NCBI GenBank assembly: GCA_023392475.1
Contig: JAEVZA010000197.1
Location: 1-9,209, forward strand
Source: Actinomycetes bacterium
GTDB lineage: Bacteria > Actinomycetota > Acidimicrobiia > Acidimicrobiales > Microtrichaceae
DNA: 9,209 nucleotides
Reading direction: 5' to 3'
Below the pieces are notes generated by a model, which worked only from the letters and a program-made list of their open reading frames with translations, was not told where the DNA came from and did no database searches. Below are positions 1-5,913 of this stretch, piece after piece. Numbering within the stretch: the stretch's first letter is position 1; each line of letters starts with the position of its first letter. A program made the position numbers and the translations under genes.

Positions 1-1
1 G

Positions 2-868
2 GCGCGCATCACGGCGCTGGCCATCCCGCCGGCCTGGACCGACGTCTGGATCTGCGCCGATCCCGACGGGCACCTCCAGGCGACCGGCCGCGACGCCCGC
101 GGCCGCAAGCAGTACCGCTACCACGACCGCTGGCGCACCGTCCGGGACGAGACGAAGTTCGATCGCCTGCACGAGTTCGGGACCGCGCTCCCGCGGCTGC
201 GCGCGGTGGTCGACGAGGACCTCGGCCGCAGCGGCCTGCCCCCACGCAAGGTGATCGCCCTCGTCGTGGCGCTGCTCGACCGGACCCTGATCCGGGTCGG
301 CAACGAGGAGTACCGGCGCGACAACGGGACGTACGGCCTGACCACGATGCGGTGGCGGCACGTCGACGTGGCAGGCCCGGACGTGTCGTTCTGCTTCGTC
401 GGCAAGGGCGGCCTGGAGCACGAGGTGGAGGTCCACGACCGCCGGCTGGCCCGCGCGGTGCGGGCCTGCCACGAGCTCGGCGGCCGGGAGCTGTTCACCT
501 ACCGGGGCGTCGACGGTGCGCCTGTCCGCGTCGACTCCGCCGACTGCAACGACTACCTCGCCGACGTGATGGGCCCGTCCACCACGGTGAAGTACTTCCG
601 GACGTGGGGCGCGTCGGTGACGGTGCTCGAGGAGCTGCTCGAGGCGGACAGACCCGTCTCGCAGGCAGCCGTGCTCCGCGCGGTCGACGTCGCGGCGGAT
701 CGTCTCGGGAACACCCGGGCGGTGTGCCGGCGCTCGTACGTGCACCCGGTGCTGGTCGAGGACGTGGACGTCGACGCGCTGCAGGAGGCGTGGGCGGGCG
801 CCCGGACGACCGAGACGATGACCCGGTCGGAGCGCGCCCTCCTGCGGCTGCTCGATCCGGACGCCTGA
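2..868 (+). CDS. DNA topoisomerase IB (eukaryotic/poxvirus type), 5' end missing
   Basis: The protein relaxes supercoiled DNA by nicking one strand through a 3'-phosphotyrosyl intermediate. The frame is open from the window edge, and 288 residues are visible. Bacterial members usually run about 330-350, so roughly 40-60 N-terminal residues are likely missing. Visible numbering: the family hallmark IPPAWTDVWI lies at 8-17 and GRDARGRKQYRYH at 29-41. The likely catalytic residues are R98 (LIRVGN), K135 (VGKGG), R200 (YFRTWGAS) and the nucleophile Y246 (RRSYVHP). This full set argues for an active enzyme. The segment before R200 reads VKYFRTW, whereas many homologues have an Asp before FRTW; this is a small deviation. 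The gene ends in TGA, 14 bases from the stop of the convergent CYTH-CHAD gene. The family assignment is very secure; the physiological role of bacterial TopIB is not evident here. Confidence 0.95.
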   Translation, partial: ARITALAIPPAWTDVWICADPDGHLQATGRDARGRKQYRYHDRWRTVRDETKFDRLHEFGTALPRLRAVVDEDLGRSGLPPRKVIALVVALLDRTLIRVGNEEYRRDNGTYGLTTMRWRHVDVAGPDVSFCFVGKGGLEHEVEVHDRRLARAVRACHELGGRELFTYRGVDGAPVRVDSADCNDYLADVMGPSTTVKYFRTWGASVTVLEELLEADRPVSQAAVLRAVDVAADRLGNTRAVCRRSYVHPVLVEDVDVDALQEAWAGARTTETMTRSERALLRLLDPDA

Positions 869-886
869 CGCAGGTCCCCTGCTCAG
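865..886. terminator. Candidate bidirectional terminator spanning both stop codons
   Basis: An inverted repeat lies between the convergent topoisomerase and CYTH-CHAD genes. GCAGG (870-874) and CCTGC (878-882) flank a 3-nt loop. Outside them, TGA (866-868, topoisomerase stop) pairs with TCA (883-885, the complement of the CHAD stop) across one bulged C at 869, and C865 pairs with G886. No T-run follows on either strand, so an intrinsic terminator of the classical kind is not shown. The stem is short. Confidence 0.35.
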
Positions 887-2361
887 CCCATCCAGCGCAC
901 GGCCTTCCTGGTGTCGAGGCGGTCCCACACGTCGAGCCAGGCGGCCTCGCGCTCGTCGCGGCGCACCTCGGCCCGGGCGCTCAGGCGGCCGGCCGCGAAC
1001 GAGGTCTCGTCGTGGAAGTCGCCGCGGTGGGCGTCGAGCCAGCGGGCCGCGACGACGTCGTCGTGCAGGTCGCCGAGCTCGTCCTGCACCCGACCGGCGC
1101 GGCTGGCGAACCGCTTCGACCGCAACCCGACCTCCCGACCCGCCTGCGCCGCGTAGCGCACCTTCTTCAGGCGCTTGCGCACCGAGTGGAGCTGCTCGGG
1201 CGTCGGCTCGTCGGGCAGGCGGCGCACGGCCTTCCGGACCGTGCGCCACCGTCGGCCGGCGCGCGCCGCCACGAGATCCGCGGCGTCCGTGCCCCGTGCC
1301 GACCGCCGCACCGGCGGCTGCTCCGCCCAGCGGGCGAGCGTGTCCAGGAGCGCCCGGTGGCGGTCGCCGCCCATGGCGCTGACGAGCGAGGTGTGGTGGA
1401 CGGCCCGCCGACCCTCGAGCCTCGCGACCAGCTCCTCCCGGGATCCCTCTGTGCCGTCGGGTGGCGCGGGGTCGGCGGTGCGCACCCAGTCGATCAGGAC
1501 GTCGTCGTCACGGACGTCGCCGATCAGGCCGCCCAGCCACTTCAACTCGTCGCGCACGTGGTCGACCTCGGCCCGGCGCAGGGCCGGGCGCAGGAGCTGG
1601 AGGAGCGCGCGCAGGCGCCGCGTCGCCACCCGGGCGTCGTGCACCGCATCACGGTCGTCGCCGAGGCGGAGCAGCGGGGCGTTCGTGAGGAGGACCTCGT
1701 ACCCGTCGCCGACCACGGCGGCGGCGAAGCGCTCCACGTCGGACGAGCGGCGCAGCTCGGGACGACGCCGGTCCGGCGGGGCGCCGAGGACGTGGGCGAT
1801 CTTGGAAGGCGCGCTGGACGGTCGGAGCCCGGCGGCGCGGAGCTGGTCCCCGACGGCGTCGAGCAGGTCGCGCCCGTCGTCGCGCAGCAACTCCACCTCG
1901 ACCTCCCGGAAGGCGGGTCCGTCGCCGTCCCCGACGTGCGAGGTGACCAGGTCCTCGGCCAGCTCGACGAGCGGGGTGAACAGGTCCACGCCGAGGTGTC
2001 GGACGCGGCGACGCGTCCGGATCGTGGCGACCGCCCGCAGGCCGCTGCCGCCGACCACGTCGTGCACCAGCGCGTCCAGCTCGGTGGGTGGGGCGTCGGC
2101 GGGCCCGTCGGCGTTGACCTCGCGCCGCACGGTCGCGTCGCCGTCCTCTCGTCGGCCGACCTTGAGCGTCCAGCGGTCCTCGGAGCCGTCGGACGCCGTG
2201 CGGTGCCGGAGCGAGATCCCGAGGCGGAGCAGGTCGTGAGAGGGCGTGTCCCAGTACGTCGCCCAGAGGTCGGTCGCCCGCTCGTCGACGGTCACGGCGC
2301 CGTCGAGATCCGGCACGTCCCGCTCGCCGGCCTCGAACTTCAGCTCGGTCTCGTCGCCCAT
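883..2361 (-). CDS. CYTH and CHAD domain-containing protein
   Basis: 492 residues. The N-terminal CYTH domain (about 1-190) belongs to the triphosphate tunnel metalloenzyme superfamily. It shows the ExExK motif as ETELK (residues 4-8), arginine/lysine-rich tunnel strands such as SLRHR (50-54) and WTLKVGR (64-70), and an acidic strand EVEVELL (153-159). The C-terminal CHAD domain (about 205-490) is helical and rich in His and Arg, with VHDARVATRRLR (240-251) and LHSVRKRLKKVRY (391-403) as its two conserved histidine helices. CHAD domains bind inorganic polyphosphate and CYTH partners act on triphosphates, so a link to polyphosphate metabolism is likely but the substrate is not visible. The chosen ATG at 2361 puts ExExK right at the N-terminus, as the family requires, and has a strong ribosome site. 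An upstream in-frame ATG at 2439 would add 26 low-complexity residues and is less likely. Confidence 0.93.
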   Translation of the reverse strand: MGDETELKFEAGERDVPDLDGAVTVDERATDLWATYWDTPSHDLLRLGISLRHRTASDGSEDRWTLKVGRREDGDATVRREVNADGPADAPPTELDALVHDVVGGSGLRAVATIRTRRRVRHLGVDLFTPLVELAEDLVTSHVGDGDGPAFREVEVELLRDDGRDLLDAVGDQLRAAGLRPSSAPSKIAHVLGAPPDRRRPELRRSSDVERFAAAVVGDGYEVLLTNAPLLRLGDDRDAVHDARVATRRLRALLQLLRPALRRAEVDHVRDELKWLGGLIGDVRDDDVLIDWVRTADPAPPDGTEGSREELVARLEGRRAVHHTSLVSAMGGDRHRALLDTLARWAEQPPVRRSARGTDAADLVAARAGRRWRTVRKAVRRLPDEPTPEQLHSVRKRLKKVRYAAQAGREVGLRSKRFASRAGRVQDELGDLHDDVVAARWLDAHRGDFHDETSFAAGRLSARAEVRRDEREAAWLDVWDRLDTRKAVRWMG

Positions 2362-2367
2362 CGGCCC

Positions 2368-2373
2368 ACCTCC
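2368..2373 (-). promoter_or_regulatory. Ribosome binding site of the CYTH-CHAD gene
   Basis: On the minus strand this reads GGAGGT, six bases before the ATG at 2361. It decides between this start and the longer alternative at 2439. Confidence 0.75.
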
Positions 2374-2453
2374 GTCATCCGTCCGTCCATCCGATCCAAC
2401 TGACCGGCCCGCGCCTGCCCGCCCGTCGCCGTACCCCACGACCGAGTTCCTGG

Positions 2454-2482
2454 GCGTGCGGCACGCTCAGCACGCCGCACGC
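2454..2482. promoter_or_regulatory. Perfect 9-bp inverted repeat in divergent intergenic region
   Basis: GCGTGCGGC (2454-2462) is repeated inverted as GCCGCACGC (2474-2482) with an 11-base spacer. It lies 93 bases upstream of the CYTH-CHAD start and 120 bases upstream of the 2603 gene, so it could be an operator or a leader hairpin for either. No convincing -10/-35 pair could be assigned around it. Confidence 0.35.
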
Positions 2483-2511
2483 ACAGGATTCCGCTCTGGA
2501 TCCGGTGTACA

Positions 2512-2535
2512 GACCGGGCGGTTCCCTACCCGGTC
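2512..2535. promoter_or_regulatory. Perfect 7-bp inverted repeat upstream of the 2603 gene
   Basis: GACCGGG (2512-2518) and CCCGGTC (2529-2535) are perfect inverted arms around the 10 bases CGGTTCCCTA. The element lies 67 bases before the ATG at 2603, a position suited to an operator or a 5' leader hairpin. The minus strand of the spacer contains GGGAACCG, which resembles GGAAC-type -35 boxes of ECF sigma factors, but no matching -10 was firmly identified. Confidence 0.35.
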
Positions 2536-2602
2536 GGTGCACGTCCGATCGCGCGGTCGCTGGGTAGGTGGCGCGTCGGAGGGGACGTGCGAAGGAGCCA
2601 CC

Positions 2603-2974
2603 ATGACCGTCACCCGCTTCCACGACCTGCCGCTCGCCGACCGCGACCGCGAGTGGGACGGCGACGCCGCCGAGCGCCACGTCCGCAGCTGGGCCGACGC
2701 CCGGGACGAGCCGAACGCCGACTACCGCGACGCGCACGTCTGGTACGACGGCGACGAGCCGCAGAACTTCACCGCCTACAAGCTGCTCATCGCCGACGTC
2801 GAGGACGGCCACCTCGTCGCGGTCCCCCGTGGGGTGATGGCAGCCGCCGCCGTCGTGCAGGGCGCTCGCGGCGGCGTCGACATCCCGGAGCGCGACGTGT
2901 CGCGCGTCCGCAGCCACCTGGGCCGCTACTACGAGAAGATGGACGACACGGCGCCCTGGGACCGGTCGGACTGA
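2603..2974 (+). CDS. Small protein resembling a phage head-maturation-associated domain
   Basis: 123 residues, with no signal peptide or membrane segment. The start is set by ATG at 2603 with GAAGGAG at 2591-2597. The N-terminal half is acidic and charged (WDGDAAERHVRSWA, 18-31). It is followed by WYDGDEPQNFTAYKLLIADV (47-66), VPRGVMAAAAVVQGARGGVD (74-93) and a helix ending HLGRYYEKM (105-113). From memory, the pattern AYKLxIADV...VPR...AAAxxxQGARGGVDIP...YYxKM is typical of a segment found in phage prohead-protease or scaffold-type polyproteins, and also of short stand-alone bacterial proteins. No protease catalytic residues are recognisable and no other phage gene is nearby. The function is therefore unknown and the phage link rests on motif resemblance. 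It is two bases upstream of the DUF72 gene and probably co-transcribed with it. Confidence 0.8.
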   Translation: MTVTRFHDLPLADRDREWDGDAAERHVRSWADARDEPNADYRDAHVWYDGDEPQNFTAYKLLIADVEDGHLVAVPRGVMAAAAVVQGARGGVDIPERDVSRVRSHLGRYYEKMDDTAPWDRSD

Positions 2975-2976
2975 CC

Positions 2977-3729
2977 GTGGTCGACGGGGAGCTGCGGGTC
3001 GGGACGTCGGGGTGGCAGTACCGCTCGTGGCGCGGGCCGTTCTACGAGGGCGCCCCCGTCGGTTCCTGGCTCGAGCGCTACGCCGAGCGGTTCGCGACCG
3101 TCGAGGTGAACAGCTCCTTCTACCGGCTGCCGGAGCGGCACACCGTGCGGGACTGGGCGGCCGCCACGCCCGACGGCTTCTGCTTCTCGCTCAAGGTCAG
3201 CCGGTACCTGTCCCACATCCGGCGCCTGCGCGATCCCGCCGAGCCGATCGACCGGTTCCTCGACCGTGCGTGCCGGCTCGGTCCCAAGCTCGGCGTCGCG
3301 CTGCTCCAGCTGCCCCCCGACCTGCAGGTCGACGTCGACCGGCTGGCCGGCGTGCTCGAGCGGTGGCCCCGGCAGGTCCGGCTCGCGGTGGAGCTCCGCC
3401 ACCCCAGCTGGTTCGTCGACCGGGTGCACGAGCTGCTCGCGGAGCGGTCGGTGGCGCTCGTGCGCACCGATCGCCGCGGGCGGCCGCAGGAGCCGGGGTG
3501 GGTCACCGCGGACTGGTGCTACGTCCGCCTCCACGAGGGCCGGGCGAGCCCGGTGCCGTGCTACGGCGACCGCGCGCTCGGGTCCTGGATCGACCGGGTG
3601 CACGAGGGCTGGGGCACCCACGCCGACGGCTTCGCCTACTTCAACAACGACGGTCGGGCCTGCGCGCCCCGGGACGCGGCGCGGTTCGCCGAGCTGGCAG
3701 CGCGCCGGGGCCAGGCCGTGCGGTCCTGA
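2977..3729 (+). CDS. DUF72 (YecE) family protein
   Basis: 250 residues, typical of this widespread TIM-barrel-like family of unknown function. The diagnostic blocks are in order: RVGTSGWQYRSWRGPFY (7-23), EVNSSFYRLP (43-52), FSLKVSRYLSH (70-80), LLQLPP (109-114), AVELRHPSW (137-145), YVRLHEG (182-188) and YFNND (221-225). The start is taken as GTG at 2977 because it comes two bases after the stop of the preceding gene and places GTSGW at residue 9, as in relatives. There is no strong ribosome site, which fits translational coupling to the upstream gene. Acidic and aromatic residues in the barrel are conserved, suggesting an enzyme, but no reaction can be named. It is convergent with the small membrane protein gene and the two stop codons lie in one hairpin. 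Confidence 0.92.
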   Translation: MVDGELRVGTSGWQYRSWRGPFYEGAPVGSWLERYAERFATVEVNSSFYRLPERHTVRDWAAATPDGFCFSLKVSRYLSHIRRLRDPAEPIDRFLDRACRLGPKLGVALLQLPPDLQVDVDRLAGVLERWPRQVRLAVELRHPSWFVDRVHELLAERSVALVRTDRRGRPQEPGWVTADWCYVRLHEGRASPVPCYGDRALGSWIDRVHEGWGTHADGFAYFNNDGRACAPRDAARFAELAARRGQAVRS

Positions 3730-3742
3730 GCCGGCGGCTCAG
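3726..3742. terminator. Candidate bidirectional terminator spanning both stop codons
   Basis: CTGAGCC (3726-3732) and GGCTCAG (3736-3742) form a perfect 7-bp stem around the 3-nt loop GGC. The left arm contains the TGA of the DUF72 gene (3727-3729), and the right arm contains the complement of the TGA of the membrane protein gene (3739-3741). No T-run follows on either strand. Confidence 0.45.
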
Positions 3743-4038
3743 CGGCGCCGGTCGGAGACCACCCACGCGGCGACGCCGCTGACCGCGGCCACGCCGAGCA
3801 CCGACGGCCACGCGCCGATCCTCCTCGCGAGCGGGTGCGAGGCGCCGAAGCCGCCCAGGTAGACGGCGGTCAGGGCCGCGGTGCCGCCCGGCCCGACCGT
3901 TCGCATCCACTCCCGGCCGGCGATCGCCCCGCCGGCGGCCAGCACGGCGCCGCCGAGGGCTCGCACCTTGGTCTCACGGGCGACGAGGTACCCGCCGACG
4001 AGCGAGCCGGCGACGATCGGGGCGGTGGGGATGGCCAT
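3739..4038 (-). CDS. Small multi-pass membrane protein, function unknown
   Basis: 99 residues, strongly hydrophobic and rich in Ala and Gly. There are about four membrane segments: roughly 5-20, 27-41, 51-66 and 77-94. Short basic loops separate them (RETKVR 21-26, ARRIGAW 71-77) and the C-terminal tail is SDRRR. I do not recognise a characterised family; the sequence is of the kind annotated as hypothetical membrane protein in actinobacteria. The ATG at 4038 is chosen because the hydrophobic N-terminus begins there. An in-frame ATG at 4083 would add an Arg-rich, non-hydrophobic extension. The ribosome site is weak (AGGG, about ten bases upstream). The gene is divergent from the PIG-L operon and shares its control region. 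Confidence 0.72.
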   Translation of the reverse strand: MAIPTAPIVAGSLVGGYLVARETKVRALGGAVLAAGGAIAGREWMRTVGPGGTAALTAVYLGGFGASHPLARRIGAWPSVLGVAAVSGVAAWVVSDRRR

Positions 4039-4129
4039 GCGGCGCACCCTAGCGACGCCGTCGCGACCCCTCGTCGCGTGCATGCCCGGCCGACCTCGTC
4101 GAGGACCCCGTTGCGCCGACCCGTGCCGA

Positions 4130-4158
4130 TAGGTTACAAAGTTGACCGGATTGGTCAG
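4130..4158. promoter_or_regulatory. Candidate overlapping divergent promoters
   Basis: This lies in an AT-richer island within very GC-rich DNA. On the minus strand, CTGACC (complement of 4153-4158) and TAACCT (complement of 4131-4136) are separated by 16 bases, a passable -35/-10 pair for the membrane protein gene. On the plus strand, TAGGTT (4130-4135) fits a TANNNT -10 for the PIG-L operon and would give a leader of about 55-60 bases; no good -35 is seen for it. The two -10 boxes would occupy the same base pairs. This is read by eye only. Confidence 0.35.
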
Positions 4159-4162
4159 CTTT
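4138..4162. promoter_or_regulatory. Candidate operator: 10-bp inverted repeat with one mismatch
   Basis: AAAGTTGACC (4138-4147) and GGTCAGCTTT (4153-4162) are inverted copies matching at 9 of 10 positions around the 5-base spacer GGATT. The size and symmetry are those of a site for a dimeric repressor such as the TetR, GntR or MarR type, but no family can be assigned. The site overlaps the candidate minus-strand -35 and the predicted plus-strand transcription start, so one bound regulator could control both divergent units. No regulator gene lies in the window. Confidence 0.5.
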
Positions 4163-4199
4163 CATCCATCCCACCGATCGGCCGGCTCCACGGGTCCTC

Positions 4200-4970
4200 A
4201 TGTCCACCACCGTCCTGCTCCACGCCCATCCCGACGACGAGGCGATCTTCACCGGCGGCACGATCGCGCTGCTCGCCGGGCGAGGTCACCGCGTCGTCGT
4301 CCTGTTCGCCACGTCGGGCGAGCTGGGCCTGGGTGCCGGCCCCGAGCTCGCCGAGCGGCGCCGGGAGGAGGCTCGTCGCGCGTGCGAGGTGCTCGGGGCC
4401 TCCCGGGTCGTGTTCCTCGACCACCACGACTCGGGCGGATCCGACGACGCGTGGCACCGGCCGTGGGGGGCGTTCGCCGACGTCCGGGTCGACGTCGTCG
4501 CCGACCACGTCGCCGCGCTGTGCGAGCAGGAGCAGGCGAGCGCCCTGGTCACCTACGACGCGGAGGGCGTGTACGGGCACCCCGACCACGTCCAGGCCCA
4601 CCGGGTCGGGCGCCTGGCGGCGATGATGGCCGACCTGCCCACGTGGTACGAGGTCACGCTCGACCGGGAGCACCTCCACTTCGTCGAGTCGCACGTCGCC
4701 GCGGCGGCGGGCCGCTCGATCCGATCCGCCGCGCCGATCGGTGTCCCGACCGTCGAGGTCTCGACCACGGTGGACGTGCGCCCGGTGCTCTCCCGCAAGC
4801 TCGAGGCGATCGCCGCGCACCGGAGCCAGGTCGAGGACCCGACGTTCGGCGCCGGCGACCGGTTCGAGGAGGTCTACGGGTTCGAGTGGTTCGTGCGCCA
4901 CGGCGCCCCGGGGGCGATCGAGGAGCTGGCGATGGGTCCGGTCGAGCGATCGGGATCGGTGGCCCGCTGA
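4200..4970 (+). CDS. PIG-L family deacetylase / amidase (Mca/MshB-like superfamily)
   Basis: 256 residues. This family consists of Zn-dependent hydrolases of N-acetylated sugar or amino-sugar conjugates, including the mycothiol enzymes MshB and Mca and the bacillithiol enzyme BshB. The metal-binding motif HAHPDDE occurs at 8-14 with the general-base Asp, and the second motif YGHPDH at 125-130 provides the distal His. TSGELGLG (38-45) and AHRSQ (206-210) are further family blocks. It is shorter than typical MshB/Mca (about 290-300), so a specific role in mycothiol chemistry cannot be asserted. The ATG at 4200 puts HPDDE at the usual distance from the N-terminus, although no clear ribosome site precedes it. 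Its TGA overlaps the ATG of the next gene by one base (TGATG). The neighbours, a thiol dioxygenase and a rhodanese, suggest a substrate carrying a thiol or cysteine moiety, which is an inference. Confidence 0.88.
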   Translation: MSTTVLLHAHPDDEAIFTGGTIALLAGRGHRVVVLFATSGELGLGAGPELAERRREEARRACEVLGASRVVFLDHHDSGGSDDAWHRPWGAFADVRVDVVADHVAALCEQEQASALVTYDAEGVYGHPDHVQAHRVGRLAAMMADLPTWYEVTLDREHLHFVESHVAAAAGRSIRSAAPIGVPTVEVSTTVDVRPVLSRKLEAIAAHRSQVEDPTFGAGDRFEEVYGFEWFVRHGAPGAIEELAMGPVERSGSVAR

Positions 4971-5503
4971 TGGCTCCCACGACCGCACCCAGCCCGAGCG
5001 CACCCGGCACGACCGCACCCGGCCCGATCGCGCTGACCGACGTCGAGCGCGACGCGGTCGCGCTGGCGCTCGCGGCCGGCTTCGCGGGGCCGGTCGCCGA
5101 CCTGCCGCCCGCCGCGCACCGCCGGTGGTGGCGGGTCATGGCGACCGACGCCTTCGACGCCTGGCTCATCGACTGGCCAACCGAGGCCTCGGTGCACCCG
5201 CACGACCACGGGGGCTCGGCGGCGTCGATCGCGGTGGTGCGGGGCGGGCTGAGCGAGGTGCTGCTCGCCGGCGAGCACGCCGACACGACCGACCTCGGGC
5301 CCGGCGTCGTGCACCGCGTGGCCGAGGACGCGGTCCACGACATCTCGAACCCCGGGCCGGCCCGGGCCACGAGCGTGCACGTCTACTCGCCGCCGCTGCG
5401 CACGATGGTCTTCTACGACGACCGTGGCCGGCCGCTCCGCCAGGACGACGTCGACCCCGAGCCGGTGCTCTGGAGCGCCGAGCTGCCCACGCCGGCGTCG
5501 TGA
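4970..5503 (+). CDS. Cysteine dioxygenase type I-like protein
   Basis: 177 residues, a single cupin domain. Enzymes of this family use mononuclear Fe(II) and O2 to oxidise a thiol to a sulfinate, for example cysteine to cysteine sulfinate. The iron ligands are H78 and H80 in PHDHGGS and H123 in VHDISN. The Ser-His-Tyr triad is in SVHVYSPPL (135-143): S135, H137 and Y139. R55 aligns with the Arg that in mammalian cysteine dioxygenase holds the cysteine carboxylate, which favours cysteine over 3-mercaptopropionate. The Cys of the mammalian Cys-Tyr crosslink is absent (Ala), as is usual in bacteria. Residues 2-20 form a Pro/Thr/Ala-rich tail encoded by a short DNA repeat. ATG at 4970 overlaps the upstream stop, and the TGA overlaps the next GTG (GTGA), so the three genes are translationally coupled. 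A paralogue lies at 8804-9209. Confidence 0.88.
   Translation: MAPTTAPSPSAPGTTAPGPIALTDVERDAVALALAAGFAGPVADLPPAAHRRWWRVMATDAFDAWLIDWPTEASVHPHDHGGSAASIAVVRGGLSEVLLAGEHADTTDLGPGVVHRVAEDAVHDISNPGPARATSVHVYSPPLRTMVFYDDRGRPLRQDDVDPEPVLWSAELPTPAS
4978..5030 (+). repeat. Imperfect tandem repeat, 30-bp period, in dioxygenase N-terminus
   Basis: The 23 bases at 4978-5000 recur at 5008-5030 with two mismatches (both begin CACGACCGCACCC). The repeat encodes the Thr-Ala-Pro-rich N-terminal tail ahead of the cupin fold, probably a disordered extension that grew by duplication. Confidence 0.6.
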
Positions 5504-5913
5504 CCGGCTCGAACGTCGACCGCCTGCTGGCGGCGGCCCGGGAGCGCCTCGGTCACCGACCCACCGCGGCGGAGCTCCCGGCGCTGATCGCCGCGGGCGC
5601 CCTGGTCGTCGACATCCGCCCCGTCGGGCTGCGCGAGTCGGACGGCGGGATCGTCGGCGCCCTCGTCGTCGACCGCAACCAGCTCGAGTGGCGCCTCGAC
5701 CCCACGTCGGAGCACCGGGCGCCGGGGTTCGACGACGCCGACCGGGTGGTCGTGCTCGTGTGCGACGAGGGCTACGCGTCGAGCCTGGCGGCGGTGGGGC
5801 TGCGCGACCTCGGACTGCCCCGGGCGACCGACCTCGACGGCGGCTACCAGGCCCTCCGCGCCGCCGGCCTCACCGACCTCCGCTCCCCAGGTCCACCACC
5901 TCACGCTTCGTGA
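5500..5913 (+). CDS. Rhodanese-like domain protein (sulfurtransferase)
   Basis: 137 residues, a single rhodanese domain. Such proteins carry sulfane sulfur as a persulfide on an active-site Cys. Here it is C88, in the loop VCDEGYASS (87-95), between a hydrophobic strand (VVVLV) and the helix that follows. Other family marks are LVVDIRP (35-41), the IVGALVVDRNQLEW stretch (51-64) in place of the usual GHIPGA, and DLDGGYQALRAAG (111-123) near the C-terminus. GTG at 5500 is the only start that fits the GTGA overlap with the dioxygenase stop and gives the full N-terminal helix. As third gene of a PIG-L/dioxygenase/rhodanese operon, it may accept or supply sulfur linked to cysteine oxidation. That role is inferred. 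Its TGA forms the left end of a perfect palindrome shared with tauB. Confidence 0.85.
   Translation: MTGSNVDRLLAAARERLGHRPTAAELPALIAAGALVVDIRPVGLRESDGGIVGALVVDRNQLEWRLDPTSEHRAPGFDDADRVVVLVCDEGYASSLAAVGLRDLGLPRATDLDGGYQALRAAGLTDLRSPGPPPHAS

Noticed and set aside
352..2403. Very long plus-strand open frame (683 codons) over the topoisomerase end and the CYTH-CHAD gene
   Set aside because: It is antisense to a gene with clear CYTH and CHAD motifs; its translation is low-complexity Arg/Gly/Ala/Pro-rich with no domain, as expected from GC-rich codon bias.
2603..3729. Prophage remnant
   Set aside because: Only one short phage-like domain is seen; there is no integrase, capsid, terminase or base-composition break, and the neighbour DUF72 is a housekeeping-type family.
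4200..4970. Naming the PIG-L protein MshB or Mca
   Set aside because: HPDDE and GHPDH are common to the whole superfamily and the protein is shorter than the mycothiol enzymes; no other mycothiol genes are present.
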